Assembly: GCA_041660815.1 (NCBI GenBank)
Contig: JBAZVN010000003.1
Coordinates: 124,001-188,000 of the forward strand
Reading direction: 5' to 3'
DNA: 64,000 nucleotides
Source of the DNA: PALSA-1006 sp041660815
GTDB taxonomy: Bacteria > Pseudomonadota > Gammaproteobacteria > Burkholderiales > Gallionellaceae
The notes beneath the pieces are model-generated. The model had not been told where the DNA came from, ran no database searches, and was given only the letters and a program-made list of their open reading frames with translations. How positions within the stretch are numbered: the first letter of the stretch is position 1; each line of letters opens with the position of its first letter. A program made the position numbers and the translations under genes. Shown one piece after another: positions 51,662 to 61,658 of this stretch.

Positions 51662-52098
51662 CAGAAGCCATCCTGTTTGTCGAGGACAGCGACGACGATT
51701 TTTTTGCGACGATGCGAGTCTTCAATAAAGCCGGCTTACTTAATCCTGTTCAGCGCTGCAGCAACGGTGAGCGGGCGCTCGATTACTTATACCAGCAAGG
51801 GGAATTCTCCTTGCCCGGTAGCGTCCCTATGCCGGGCATTATTCTGCTTGATCTGAACATGCCCGGAACTGAGGGTCGGGATGTGCTACGTACTATCAAG
51901 TCTGACCCACAATTGCATCAGATACCCGTCATCGTACTAACAACGTCCTATGCAAGGGAAGATATCACTGGATGTTACGAAGGTGGCGCAGATTCCTATT
52001 TGCAAAAGCCGGTCGACTTTGCAGGGTTTGCCGGAGCTGTTGGGCGGATCAACGCATGCAGGTTTGAGATTGAAGTACCACCCAAGGAACTCCAATGA
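51658..52098 (+). CDS. Rcp1/CheY-like response regulator B (tandem duplicate)
   Basis: The 146-residue receiver is clearly a duplicate of the preceding gene. It shares EDSDDDFFAT, NPVQRCSNG, LDYLYQ-GEF and the phosphorylation site ILLDLNMPGTEGRDVL. The Lys is in SYLQKPVDF. The ATG overlaps the previous stop and its own stop overlaps the next start (ATGA). Keeping two such regulators suggests that they serve two outputs or act as a phosphate sink. Confidence 0.93.
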   Translation: MTEAILFVEDSDDDFFATMRVFNKAGLLNPVQRCSNGERALDYLYQQGEFSLPGSVPMPGIILLDLNMPGTEGRDVLRTIKSDPQLHQIPVIVLTTSYAREDITGCYEGGADSYLQKPVDFAGFAGAVGRINACRFEIEVPPKELQ

Positions 52099-55000
52099 CA
52101 GAATCTATTCTGATGATCGACGATAGCGAAGACGACCTGCGTCTTTATCGTCGGTCACTCAAGGACATGGGTTATGAATTAGAAACCTCTTCGAATGCAG
52201 ATATGGGGCTTGCTACAGCGTTGGCGATAAAGCCTTGCCTGATCCTGCTTGACTACAAACTTCCCGACATGGATGGCTTGGAGTTCATAAAAAGGCTGAA
52301 TGAGAATTCCGTCATTGAAATCCCGGTCATTATGCTGACTGGTGAGGGTAGCGAGCCTGTCGCTGTCGAAGCGATGAAAATGGGTGTCAATGATTACGTT
52401 GTAAAAGATACAGCAGGAGGATTTCTACGTTTATTGCCGAGTGTTATCAGGCGTGTTTTAAACTCACATGCAGAGAAGCTCGCAACTCGTAAATTAAAAT
52501 CCTTGCATCAGACGATCCTGCACACTGTAGCTGACGGCGTGATTGGGATCGATAACGATGGGGTAGTTCTGTTTGCTAATCAGTCAGCCGAACGGATGCT
52601 ATTGTCTCCCCCAGACGGTCTCATCGGTCATGAAGTCGCACAGCTACTCCGGCCTGATGGAAATCAATCCGATTGGAGCAACCATCCGCTTGCAATTGCG
52701 ACAAAGGAAATAACTAATCTTTGCCGAGACTCAGATTTTCTCCGTCGTGAAAATGGGGAGTTATTTCCGGTTAGCTATACGGCTTCACACCTCGACATCA
52801 ACGATGAACACAATAATGGCTGGGTCTTGGTATTCCAGGACATTACAGCGCGCAAGAAGGAATTCAATATCGCCATGGAAGCGAAAGCGACCCTGGAAGA
52901 AAGCGAAATCAAATACCGGCAACTTTTCGAGAGTTCAAGTGACGGCATTTTCCTTCAGGACGCAACTGGTATCTTCATTGATTGCAACGATAATGGTGCT
53001 CGTCTGTTCGGCCTTTCCAAGGCTGAACTAATAGGTCGATCTCCGGCATATTTCTCCCCAGAACGACAATCAGATGGTCGATTATCTGCTGAGGTTGCAG
53101 GTGAAAAGTTTGCTGCGGCGCTCAATGGTATACCCCAGCGATTCGAATTCAATATGTTGCGTGCCGAGGGAGTTCTCTTCGATGCCATGGTGATACTAAA
53201 CCGTATTGAAATGCACGGTTCCTATTATGTTCACGTTGTCGCCCGTGACATCACAGAACGCAAGCTTGCGGAAAAAAAACTTCGCCAACAGAAGCAATTC
53301 TCCGACGACATCATCGAAAGTCTGCCTGGTATTTTCTACATGCTAAATTCGAAGATGCAGTTCGTCCGCGCAAACCGTCAATTTATTAAAGTATCTGGCT
53401 ATTCAAAAGACGAACTCGACAATAAAACTGCGCTGGATTTCTTTGAGGGAAACGACAGAAACCTGATAGCGCAAAAGATTCAAAAAGTGTTCGAAATAGG
53501 CGATGCATGGGCCGAGGCGGATTTCATAATAAGGTCAGGACAGAAGATTCCTCACTATTTTACGGGTCACCGCACAAACATCGATAACCAATACTACCTA
53601 ATCGGTCTCGGCATTGACATCACCGAGCGCAAAGTTGCCGAACAGGCGCTACGCGAAAGTGAGGAGCGCTGGCACTTCGCTATTGATGGCTCTGGCGACG
53701 GCGTCTGGGACTGGAATCTGGAAACAGGCCGGATCGTATTCTCCGAGCGCTATCTGGAAATGCTCGGGTATGCGGGTAACGTCAACTGGGACTGTCTCGA
53801 CGATTGGAAGAGCCAAGTTGCCGCAGAGGAAATGCAACAGGCGATGGTGATGTTGGAGGCCTATCTGGACGGCAAGGTTCCCACCTATGGTACAGAATAT
53901 CGCATGCAGCGCGCGGACGGAGGCTGGGCGTGGATACTGGCACGCGGCAAGGTCGTCAGCCGTGCGGCGGATGGCAGACCGCTACGACTGATCGGCACGC
54001 ACACAGACATAACCGAACGCAAGCAGTCCGAAGAGGCGTTGCAAGTGGCCGCTGTCGCTTTCGAGACGCACGATGCCATCATGATTACCGATGCGCGTGC
54101 CAATATCATCCGGGTCAATCAGGCGTTCATCGACATTACCGGCTACAGCCCGGAGGAAGTGCTGGGCCATAACCCGCGCATCATGAGCTCGGGGCGGCAG
54201 GATAAAGCGTTTTACATCGAGATGTGGCAGCAGTTGCTGCACACCAGTTCGTGGGCGGGCGAGATCTGGGACAAACGCAAGAACGGCCAGATTTACCCGA
54301 AATGGCTGACTATCACCGCCGTCAAAAACGAAAGGTATGAGGCCACGCATTACGTGGCTATCTTCAGCGACATCACTGCGCGCAAGCAAGCCGAGGATGA
54401 AATCCGCAATCTGGCGTTTTACGATTCACTGACCCGGTTGCCCAATCGCCGCCTGTTCTTGGATCGATTCCGTGCGGCCCTGACCATTTCCACTCGCCGC
54501 AACGATTACGGCGCTGTGCTGTTCATAGACCTTGATCGCTTCAAGACGCTCAACGACACGCTCGGGCACGACTATGGCGACTTGCTGCTGATCGAGGTGG
54601 CCGCCCGCATCAAGTCCTGCGTGCGCGAAATGGATACCGTTGCGCGTCTGGGCGGGGATGAATTCGTCGTGCTGATTGAAGGGATCAACGAAGACCAGGA
54701 TGAGACCTCGCGCAAAGTCGGTCTAATCGCCGAAAGTATCCGCGAGACGCTGGCGCATCCATACCAGCTCAAGTCCCATGAGCATCACAGTTCGCCCAGC
54801 ATCGGCATCAGCCTGTATCGCGGCAATGAAAATTCGGTGGATGAATTGCTCCAGCAGGCCGACATGGCGATGTACCAGGCCAAGAATTCTGGACGCAACG
54901 CTGTGCGCTTCTTCGATCCGGTCTTGCAGCACAACGTGGCATCCCGCGCCGCGCTGGAGAACGACCTGCATCATGCCATAGCGCATGACCAGTTGCAGTT

Positions 55001-55709
55001 GCACTATCAGGTGCAGGTGGATAGCGAACATCGCCCGTTGGGCGCGGAAGCGTTGCTGCGCTGGTTTCACCCGGAGCGCGGCTTGGTCATGCCCGGCGAG
55101 TTCATCCCGATCGCCGAGGAGAGTTCGCTGATACTCGACATCGGCCATTGGGTGCTGGATCAGGCCTGTGGACAACTCGCGCTGTGGGCCGGGGATGAGC
55201 GTATGCGCGACCTGACGCTGGCCGTGAACGTCAGCTCCAGACAGTTTGCCCAGCCCGGTTTCGTATTGCAGGTTGCCGATGCTATGAGGTCGCATCGTAT
55301 CGTTCCTTCCAGCCTGAAACTGGAATTAACCGAAAGCATGGTACTGCACGATCTGAAAAGCACGATAGATAAAATGCACGCGCTGAAGAGGCTGGGAGTC
55401 AAACTATCCATGGATGATTTCGGCACCGGCTATTCATCGCTGTCTTACCTGAGAGATCTTCCGCTGGATCAGATCAAGATAGACCAGAGCTTCATCCAGA
55501 ACATTACCCGAGACGGCAACGATGCTCTGTTGGTACAAGCCATCATTGATCTGGGGGGGAATTTCCGCATGAACGTGATCGCAGAAGGTGTGGAAACCGA
55601 GGCGCAACTGACCTTCCTCAAACATCACGACTGCATGAACTATCAGGGATTCCTGTTCAGCAAACCTGTCCCGATTGAAGAATTCGAAAAATTGTTGGGC
55701 GGGATGTAG
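52095..55709 (+). CDS. REC-PAS(5)-GGDEF-EAL cyclic-di-GMP protein
   Basis: The 1204-residue protein has a receiver at 1-125 (phospho-Asp in LILLDYKLPDMDG) and about five PAS domains between 135 and 775, several followed by the DITERK signature. The GGDEF domain lies at about 785-945 with the intact active site RLGGDEFVVL, and the EAL domain at about 955-1200 with GAEALLRW, DDFGTGYSS, LDQIKIDQSF and AEGVET. Both catalytic motifs look intact, so it can make or break c-di-GMP. It ends the four-gene coupled operon and probably receives phosphate from the kinase encoded upstream. Confidence 0.95.
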   Translation: MTESILMIDDSEDDLRLYRRSLKDMGYELETSSNADMGLATALAIKPCLILLDYKLPDMDGLEFIKRLNENSVIEIPVIMLTGEGSEPVAVEAMKMGVNDYVVKDTAGGFLRLLPSVIRRVLNSHAEKLATRKLKSLHQTILHTVADGVIGIDNDGVVLFANQSAERMLLSPPDGLIGHEVAQLLRPDGNQSDWSNHPLAIATKEITNLCRDSDFLRRENGELFPVSYTASHLDINDEHNNGWVLVFQDITARKKEFNIAMEAKATLEESEIKYRQLFESSSDGIFLQDATGIFIDCNDNGARLFGLSKAELIGRSPAYFSPERQSDGRLSAEVAGEKFAAALNGIPQRFEFNMLRAEGVLFDAMVILNRIEMHGSYYVHVVARDITERKLAEKKLRQQKQFSDDIIESLPGIFYMLNSKMQFVRANRQFIKVSGYSKDELDNKTALDFFEGNDRNLIAQKIQKVFEIGDAWAEADFIIRSGQKIPHYFTGHRTNIDNQYYLIGLGIDITERKVAEQALRESEERWHFAIDGSGDGVWDWNLETGRIVFSERYLEMLGYAGNVNWDCLDDWKSQVAAEEMQQAMVMLEAYLDGKVPTYGTEYRMQRADGGWAWILARGKVVSRAADGRPLRLIGTHTDITERKQSEEALQVAAVAFETHDAIMITDARANIIRVNQAFIDITGYSPEEVLGHNPRIMSSGRQDKAFYIEMWQQLLHTSSWAGEIWDKRKNGQIYPKWLTITAVKNERYEATHYVAIFSDITARKQAEDEIRNLAFYDSLTRLPNRRLFLDRFRAALTISTRRNDYGAVLFIDLDRFKTLNDTLGHDYGDLLLIEVAARIKSCVREMDTVARLGGDEFVVLIEGINEDQDETSRKVGLIAESIRETLAHPYQLKSHEHHSSPSIGISLYRGNENSVDELLQQADMAMYQAKNSGRNAVRFFDPVLQHNVASRAALENDLHHAIAHDQLQLHYQVQVDSEHRPLGAEALLRWFHPERGLVMPGEFIPIAEESSLILDIGHWVLDQACGQLALWAGDERMRDLTLAVNVSSRQFAQPGFVLQVADAMRSHRIVPSSLKLELTESMVLHDLKSTIDKMHALKRLGVKLSMDDFGTGYSSLSYLRDLPLDQIKIDQSFIQNITRDGNDALLVQAIIDLGGNFRMNVIAEGVETEAQLTFLKHHDCMNYQGFLFSKPVPIEEFEKLLGGM

Positions 55710-55817
55710 GGGCCGTTACATGGCAACCTCAGAAGGCGGTTCCCGCAAGACTGGGAACTTTAGATACTTATGAGCACCAAACAAAAATGGAAATGAACGA
55801 GTCACAGAACCATTCTG

Positions 55818-56480
55818 ATGGTCGACGATAGCGAAGACGACCTCCGCCTTTATCGTCGTGCGCTCAAGGATCACATTGGTTATACACTGCATACAGCCAT
55901 AAACGGAGAGGACGGCCTTGCCAGTGTACAGGCGATAAATCCCTCGTTAATCATAATTGATTACAAGCTTCCGGATATGGATGGGATTAAGTTCATGACG
56001 AGGCTCACCGAGAATTCCTCCATAGCCGTTCCGGTAATTATGCTAACTGGGGAGGGTAGTGAGCCTGTCGCTGTCGAAGCCATGAAGATGGGGGCCAGCG
56101 ATTACGTTGTGAAAGACACCTCAGGAGGCTTTCTACGTTTATTGCCGAGCGTGACCGCATTGAATGAATTCGGTGTTATGTTCTCATTGGATGACTTTGG
56201 CACAGGTTATTCCTCCTTGCAATATCTCAAACGGCTGCCACTCGACCAGCTCAAAATCGATCAAACGTTCGTGCGCGATATTTCCTTCGATAGTAGCGAT
56301 AGAGCGATTGTGCGCACCACCATTGCTATGGCACACAGCCTGAATCTGGGTGTCATTGCCGAAGGGGTGGAGACGGAAGAGCAACGTCAACTTCTCTTGA
56401 GCAAGGGCTGCACTCGCTTCCAAGGTTATCTATTTGGCAAACCGGTGCCGATTGATGAGTTTGAGGCATTACTTAAGTAA
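55818..56480 (+). pseudogene. REC-partial EAL fusion, deletion remnant of a c-di-GMP protein
   Basis: The 220-residue frame joins a receiver domain, very close in DNA to that of the 52095 gene (shared KMG-SDYVVKD and GGFLRLLPSV), directly to the last third of an EAL domain (LDDFGTGYSSLQYLK, LDQLKIDQTF, AEGVET). PAS, GGDEF and the front half of EAL with the ExL motif are missing. The normal start is damaged: in the parent an ATG lies four codons earlier, here it is out of frame. It may still give a REC-linked protein without catalysis, but it is best read as an in-frame deletion remnant. Confidence 0.8.
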
Positions 56481-56950
56481 TGTAGTTACTCAGTCAATGG
56501 CCGGTTTACGGCAGCGAATTAACAGAACTGAGCGGCAGCTCCGGGTTAATTGTGTTCCAGAGTGATAATGGAAATTTTGAATCGGCAATGTCTCCTAAGT
56601 CCACCTGTGAGCCGTCCATCGCTTAATTAAACCAGTGACCGCAATACATTCTTGACCAACCATTTTTTAAAAAAACAGTATGTTGGTCACAGTGTGGTCT
56701 TTGCGGTCATTGCCCTCTTATGTGGGTTTGACGCTCTGCGCCCACCCCGATGCTTTGTTTCGGGACTTGTTCAGTGTTTTCCTAATCAATCGTTCAAATG
56801 TGCGAGTATTTTTTCTCACAAAGCGTGGTAAGTATTCTTCCTCATGAGTGAGTATGCTATATTTCAAACAGCTCGCTGTCTCTGGCCACGATAACAATCG
56901 ACAACATCCATGACAACTAACGGCACTTTAACTTATGGTGTTTTCATGCC
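56481..56950. other. Intergenic region holding repeat copy B
   Basis: About 470 bp between the REC-EAL remnant and the next diguanylate-cyclase gene. It contains the repeat 56599-56713. The rest is without a gene and must hold the promoter of the 56951 gene; TATGCTATATTTC near 56852 is a candidate -10 area. Confidence 0.45.
56599..56713. repeat. Dispersed ~115-bp non-coding repeat, copy B
   Basis: Starts GTCCACCTGTGAGCCGTCCA and ends TTTGCGGTCATTGC, matching 48504-48616 in the same orientation. The two copies enclose the whole PAS-LuxR, kinase and c-di-GMP cluster (8 kb), so recombination between them could delete it. Confidence 0.8.
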
Positions 56951-59866
56951 ATGAAACCGTTACCCATTTCTAGTGCGCTTCCCCAGCTTCCACTCGTTCT
57001 GGCTACGCTGGCGTTGCTTGGTTGGGCGCTGGATATAGACTTTCTCAAACGCGGCATGAGCAGCAGCGTGGCCATGAATCCAACTACAGCAGTTTGCATG
57101 ATCCTGCTGGCACTTGAAGCAATCCGCATGAGTACAAGAAACGACCACGTTGCTTTGTTCAGGGCGGGGCAACTGATCGTCATTATCGTGATCGCCATCA
57201 GCACGATGAAGCTGGGCGATATCCTGTTCGGTTCATCCTTCGCCATCGACCAGCAGCTTTTCAGCAGCAAGATCGGCGCCGAGTCGGATCACCCCAGCAG
57301 GATGGCGCCCAACACTGCGGCCTGTTTCTTTGTGCTCGGCTGGGCCATGCAACTCATGCGCGCCCGGTCTGAAGCCGCCGTTTTCAGGGCGCAGTTGCTG
57401 GCGCTAACCGCCATGCTGCTGGCGTTGCTGGCTCTGATCGGCCACCTGTTCGACCAGCGCGAACTTTCCGGCATCACGCACTACATACCTATGGCGATCA
57501 ATACTGCGCTGGCTTTTCTGCTCCTGTCCGCAAGCGTGTTGCTCATCCATCCCGACAAAGGCCTGATGCGGGTTTTTACCGGTGGCGAATCGCCCAGTTT
57601 AAAAACCATTACGTCATTTTTATTGCCCGGATCAATACTGCTCCCTCTCCTATTGGGCTGGCTAAGCCATACTTGCGCAAACATGGGCTGGTTCGATATG
57701 GAATTCGCGCTGGCTCTGACCGTCATCATGAATGCCGTGGCGTTGCTGGTGCTGAGCTACATCGGCGCAAGCAGATTGTTTTTACTGGATGCCGTGCGCA
57801 GAAAATCTGAGCTGGGAGCCGCCGCCTTGATCCATCGCAATCAGGTATTGATGCAGAGCACGACCGAGGGTGTTCATGTCCTGGACGATCAGGGCAACAT
57901 CATCGAAGCCAACGCAGCATTCTGCCGCCACCTGGGCTATACGCAAGAGGAGATGTTGCGGCTCAGTGTGTTTGACTTCGAGGCGATGCTGGACGCAGAC
58001 AAGATACGCGAAAACATCAAGGCGTTGCGGCACAGTCACGCTGTTTTTGAAACCCGGCACCGGCGCAAGAATGGCACAGAGGTGGATGTCGAAATTAATA
58101 TAGCCGGCCTCGAACTGGATGGACGGCAATGCCTGTTCGCATTGAGCCGGGACATCACCGAGCGCAAGCTTATTGATGATGAATTGCGTAGTACTCATTC
58201 AAGTTTGGTGGCAGCCCAGAAATTAGCTCAAATTGGCTCATGGGAATGGGATGTTCGGAGCAATGAAGCCAAATGGTCTGACGAAACCTACAGGATATTC
58301 GGAATAGACAAAAATAAACTTAGCGAGCATCGGGAGAACTTCATTGACATGATTCTTCCAGGGGATCGGAGCTTGGTTGACAAAGCATTGAGCGACGCAC
58401 TGGATGGGTCAAGTGAATACGATATTGTCTACAGGGTAAGTATTGCTGACGGTACATTCAAAGTAATTCACGCCCTTGCCGAAGTTGTCCGCGATACAGC
58501 AGGAAAACCTTTGGTGATGCGGGGTACGGTGCAGGATATCAGCGAGAAACGTCTGTCTGAACGGCGTATTGAAGAGCTGTCCCACTTTGACCAGCTAACT
58601 GGTTTGCCGAATCGAACGCTGTTGATTGACCATTTCAAGTTTTCCCTCAGCCTGGCACAACGCGGCGGTGAATCCTTGGCCGTGATGTTCCTCGACCTCG
58701 ATCATTTTAAAAACATCAATGACACTCTGGGTCACAGCATAGGTGATCAATTATTGAAGGAAGTGGCAACGCGTCTCAAGACAGTCTTGCGTGAAGTGGA
58801 TGTCTTGTCCCGCCAAGGGGGCGATGAATTTATTCTGATCCTGCCCGGCGCGGATGCTGATGGAGCTGCACAAGTAGCAGCAAAGTTGATTGAGGTAGTT
58901 TCCTTGCCCTGTCACGTCGAGCAACAAGAGTTGATTGTTACGCCATCTATCGGCATCTCCATTTATCCGTATGATGGTGAAACTCTGGAGTTGTTGTCGA
59001 AAAATGCCGATACGGCGATGTATCGCGCCAAGGATGGTGGCCGCAACAACTTCCGTTTTTTTACCCCGGAGATGCAGACTCAATCGGCACGTAACCTGCA
59101 ACTTGCGAATGCATTACGGTATGCCTTGGCGCGCAACGAGTTATCGTTGCACTATCAACCGCAACTATCCATAGAAGATGGCCATATTGTCGGTGCGGAA
59201 GCCCTGCTACGTTGGCAACATCCAGAGTTGGGAATGGTTTCTCCCGCTGAATTCATCCCGATTGCCGAGGACATAGGCCAAATCATCCAGATCGGAGAAT
59301 GGGTTTTGCGCACGGCGGCAAAGCAACTCAAAGACTGGCTGGATAGCGGGATGCCTCCGATAACGATGGCTGTGAACCTGTCTGCGGTGCAATTCCGCCA
59401 ACTAAGATTGACAGAGCTGGTGGTGCAAATTCTCGATGAAATTGAACTGCCACATAAATATCTGGAGCTGGAATTAACAGAGGCGGCCATGATGGACAAC
59501 CCGCTGGATGCAATCGCTGTAATGAATCGTCTTCACGAGCAGGGCATACACATGTCTATAGACGATTTCGGCACCGGATACTCCAGCCTGAGCTACTTGA
59601 AGCAATTCAAGGTATACAAGCTGAAGATAGATCAATCATTCGTGCGCGACATCACAGATGATAATGAAGACAAAGCCATCGTTACTGCCATCATCAACAT
59701 GGCTACCAGCTTGGGTATGCAGACCATAGCGGAAGGGGTTGAAACCGCAGGGCAGCTTGCATTCCTGCGTTTACAGGGTTGTCGCGAGGTGCAGGGATAC
59801 TACTTCAGCAAGCCATTGCCGACTGAGCAGTTTGAGGCGTTTGCCAGAAAAAGCCAAGGGGGTTAG
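56951..59866 (+). CDS. Membrane PAS-PAS-GGDEF-EAL protein
   Basis: The 971-residue protein has an N-terminal membrane domain with about eight helices (residues 1-275) and two PAS domains (about 290-410 and 415-540). The GGDEF domain lies at about 550-705 with an intact RQGGDEFILIL, and the EAL domain at about 720-965 with GAEALLRW, DDFGTGYSS, YKLKIDQSF and AEGVETAG. Both active sites look complete. It starts ATG 56951 without a strong ribosome site. It is monocistronic. Confidence 0.94.
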   Translation: MKPLPISSALPQLPLVLATLALLGWALDIDFLKRGMSSSVAMNPTTAVCMILLALEAIRMSTRNDHVALFRAGQLIVIIVIAISTMKLGDILFGSSFAIDQQLFSSKIGAESDHPSRMAPNTAACFFVLGWAMQLMRARSEAAVFRAQLLALTAMLLALLALIGHLFDQRELSGITHYIPMAINTALAFLLLSASVLLIHPDKGLMRVFTGGESPSLKTITSFLLPGSILLPLLLGWLSHTCANMGWFDMEFALALTVIMNAVALLVLSYIGASRLFLLDAVRRKSELGAAALIHRNQVLMQSTTEGVHVLDDQGNIIEANAAFCRHLGYTQEEMLRLSVFDFEAMLDADKIRENIKALRHSHAVFETRHRRKNGTEVDVEINIAGLELDGRQCLFALSRDITERKLIDDELRSTHSSLVAAQKLAQIGSWEWDVRSNEAKWSDETYRIFGIDKNKLSEHRENFIDMILPGDRSLVDKALSDALDGSSEYDIVYRVSIADGTFKVIHALAEVVRDTAGKPLVMRGTVQDISEKRLSERRIEELSHFDQLTGLPNRTLLIDHFKFSLSLAQRGGESLAVMFLDLDHFKNINDTLGHSIGDQLLKEVATRLKTVLREVDVLSRQGGDEFILILPGADADGAAQVAAKLIEVVSLPCHVEQQELIVTPSIGISIYPYDGETLELLSKNADTAMYRAKDGGRNNFRFFTPEMQTQSARNLQLANALRYALARNELSLHYQPQLSIEDGHIVGAEALLRWQHPELGMVSPAEFIPIAEDIGQIIQIGEWVLRTAAKQLKDWLDSGMPPITMAVNLSAVQFRQLRLTELVVQILDEIELPHKYLELELTEAAMMDNPLDAIAVMNRLHEQGIHMSIDDFGTGYSSLSYLKQFKVYKLKIDQSFVRDITDDNEDKAIVTAIINMATSLGMQTIAEGVETAGQLAFLRLQGCREVQGYYFSKPLPTEQFEAFARKSQGG

Positions 59867-60238
59867 CTCCCTGTTAGGTACCGGAATCATGTTTGACTAG
59901 CTGGAACGGGTTTAGAAGAGAAGGTCAGCGTTGAATATTGACTGCCCGATAGCGGCCTCCATTTACAGGCAGAGATGAGTTAATCAGGGACAGAAGCGCC
60001 AACGAGAATTCAGAGTATGGATTGACCGCAATGTCCTACCGTCAATTATTTGGTTTGAGCATGAAAGTCTGCAACAGGATGTATTTTGTTGAAAAACTAT
60101 TTTTCACCTTGGCTAAAGTGATTTCTCAAAATACCGACCTCATAAAACGCGCCACAATCAACGATCATCTTTGCGGTGATAGTTTGGTGACCCTTGAAAT
60201 ATTGTCCGATAAGGTTTTTACCGAGTTTTTCAACATAC
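59867..60238. other. Intergenic region left of the IS1111-type element
   Basis: About 370 bp without a convincing gene. A short frame of 84 codons from 60022 runs into the element and is not supported. No repeat or RNA gene was found. Confidence 0.4.
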
Positions 60239-60252
60239 ATGGACGCCCACTT

Positions 60253-60534
60253 TTTTGCCAAGCTTTCAATTGGTGATTTTGAGAGTAGGTAAAATTGCAG
60301 CCATACATCCGGACTTTGTGTGAAGCAAATTGCTTCTGTCCCTGATGGAATTCGCTGAGTGGTTCCTGATCACAATCTCGTGCTTTATGCACCTGTTGAA
60401 AAATAGGTTTTGCCACTCACGGTCTAACCTGTCTCGCCATCATTTCATAATTGCCTGTGCAATCGGTGGAAGCCATCTCCTTAAACTCGTTATCAAGGCG
60501 TACGCTTCGATACGCTCCTGTTGCTCCGCGTTGA
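60253..60534 (-). ncRNA. Candidate bridge-RNA region of the IS1111-type element
   Basis: This is the non-coding segment between the transposase stop and the element end, as expected for the guide (bridge) RNA of IS1111-group elements. AAGCAAATTGCTT near 60322 and several short palindromes such as CCTGATCAC could form hairpins. The RNA borders and loops cannot be fixed by eye. Confidence 0.4.
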
Positions 60535-61575
60535 TTACGCACCAACCATCTTGGTTGTAGGCATGTAATCCTGTTCGTATGCTTTATCCTTGGTCAGAAG
60601 CGCCCAAACTATTCGTGCATTCTTGTTTGCCAGCGCGACCGTAGCCACATTCTTGTTGCGCCTGCCAATCAACTTGCTCAGCCACTGGTTCGGCTCCGTC
60701 TTATTCTCGGCGTAGCGGATGACCGCTCGTGCACCGTGGATTAGCAAGGTGCGCAGATAAGTGTCGCCACGTTTGCTGATGCCGAGCAATGTCTGCTTGC
60801 CTCCACTGGAGTGCTGCTTTGGCACCAACCCAAACCATGCCGCCAGTTGTCTGCCATTCTTAAACTCCGTGGCATTCCCCACTGTCGCCACAATCGCGCT
60901 CGCAGTAATCGGGCCGATGCCAGGAATCGCTTCCAGTTTGCGGCTGGCCTCACTATTTGCATGCCACAGTTTGATTTGCACTTCCAATTCCGTTACCTGC
61001 CTATCCATTTCTTTGAGGTTGTCGTTCAACCGCTCTAACAATTTGCGCATGGTGCCGGGCAAGCTGTTCTCGCCATCCTCCAGAATGTCCGGCATCCGCT
61101 TGCCAATCGATTTGATGCCCTGCGGGATGACGATGCCAAACTCGGAAAGCAATCCGCGGATCTGGTTTGCCTGTGCGGTTCTGGCCTTTACAAATCCCTG
61201 TCTGGCACGGTGCACGGACAGGATCGCTTGTTGCTCAATGTTCTTGATCGGCACGAAGCGCATGTTGGGTCGGCTCACGGCTTCGCAAATCGCTTCCGCA
61301 TCCGCCATGTCGTTCTTATTGGTCTTCACGTAGGGTTTGACGAACTGTGGTGCCATCAGCTTCACCGTATGCCCATACTCTCCCAGCTTCCTTGCCCAAT
61401 AATGTGCGCTGCCGCACGCCTCCATGCCAATCAAACACGGCTCCATATTGGCGAAGAACTTCGCCATCTCATTCCGGCGCAGTTGTTTCCTAAGCACGGC
61501 TTTGCCGTGCGCATCGACTCCGTGAATCTGGAAGACCTCTTTTGCCAAATCTATACCTGTCGTAGTAATCTTCAT
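60535..61575 (-). CDS. IS110-family transposase
   Basis: The 346-residue DEDD transposase is full length. The first Asp is in TTTGIDLAKEVFQIHG near 8, Glu in LIGMEACGSAHYWAR near 52 and Asp-containing TNKNDMADAEAICEA near 90. The C-terminal transposase_20 domain has KLEAIPGIGPITASAIVATVG near 215 and the conserved Ser in KQHSSGGKQTLLGISKRGD. It cuts and pastes through a circular form without duplication of target DNA. No frameshift is seen, so the element may be active. Confidence 0.95.
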   Translation of the reverse strand: MKITTTGIDLAKEVFQIHGVDAHGKAVLRKQLRRNEMAKFFANMEPCLIGMEACGSAHYWARKLGEYGHTVKLMAPQFVKPYVKTNKNDMADAEAICEAVSRPNMRFVPIKNIEQQAILSVHRARQGFVKARTAQANQIRGLLSEFGIVIPQGIKSIGKRMPDILEDGENSLPGTMRKLLERLNDNLKEMDRQVTELEVQIKLWHANSEASRKLEAIPGIGPITASAIVATVGNATEFKNGRQLAAWFGLVPKQHSSGGKQTLLGISKRGDTYLRTLLIHGARAVIRYAENKTEPNQWLSKLIGRRNKNVATVALANKNARIVWALLTKDKAYEQDYMPTTKMVGA

Positions 61576-61658
61576 AGCGGACGCTCCTCTCTGTTTGGTG
61601 GGCTTTACTGCACCACTACTTTGGCACTTTGATGCCGCTAGGGGAAGTGGGCGTCCAT

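Larger units (their letters stand above)
60239..61658 (-). mobile_element. IS1111-type (IS110 family) insertion sequence
   Basis: The 1420-bp element is bounded by inverted 14-bp ends: ATGGACGCCCACTT at 60239-60252 and AAGTGGGCGTCCAT at 61645-61658. It holds one full-length transposase gene on the minus strand. A non-coding stretch of about 280 bp lies after the gene (60253-60534) and a short one of about 70 bp before it. A long 3' non-coding end is the layout of the IS1111 group, where the bridge RNA is thought to be encoded. The exact outer bases may differ because IS1111 repeats are subterminal. Confidence 0.8.

Noticed and set aside
60022..60276. 84-codon frame crossing the left end of the IS1111-type element
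   Set aside because: It runs from flanking DNA into the inverted end of the element, has no ribosome site and no domain.
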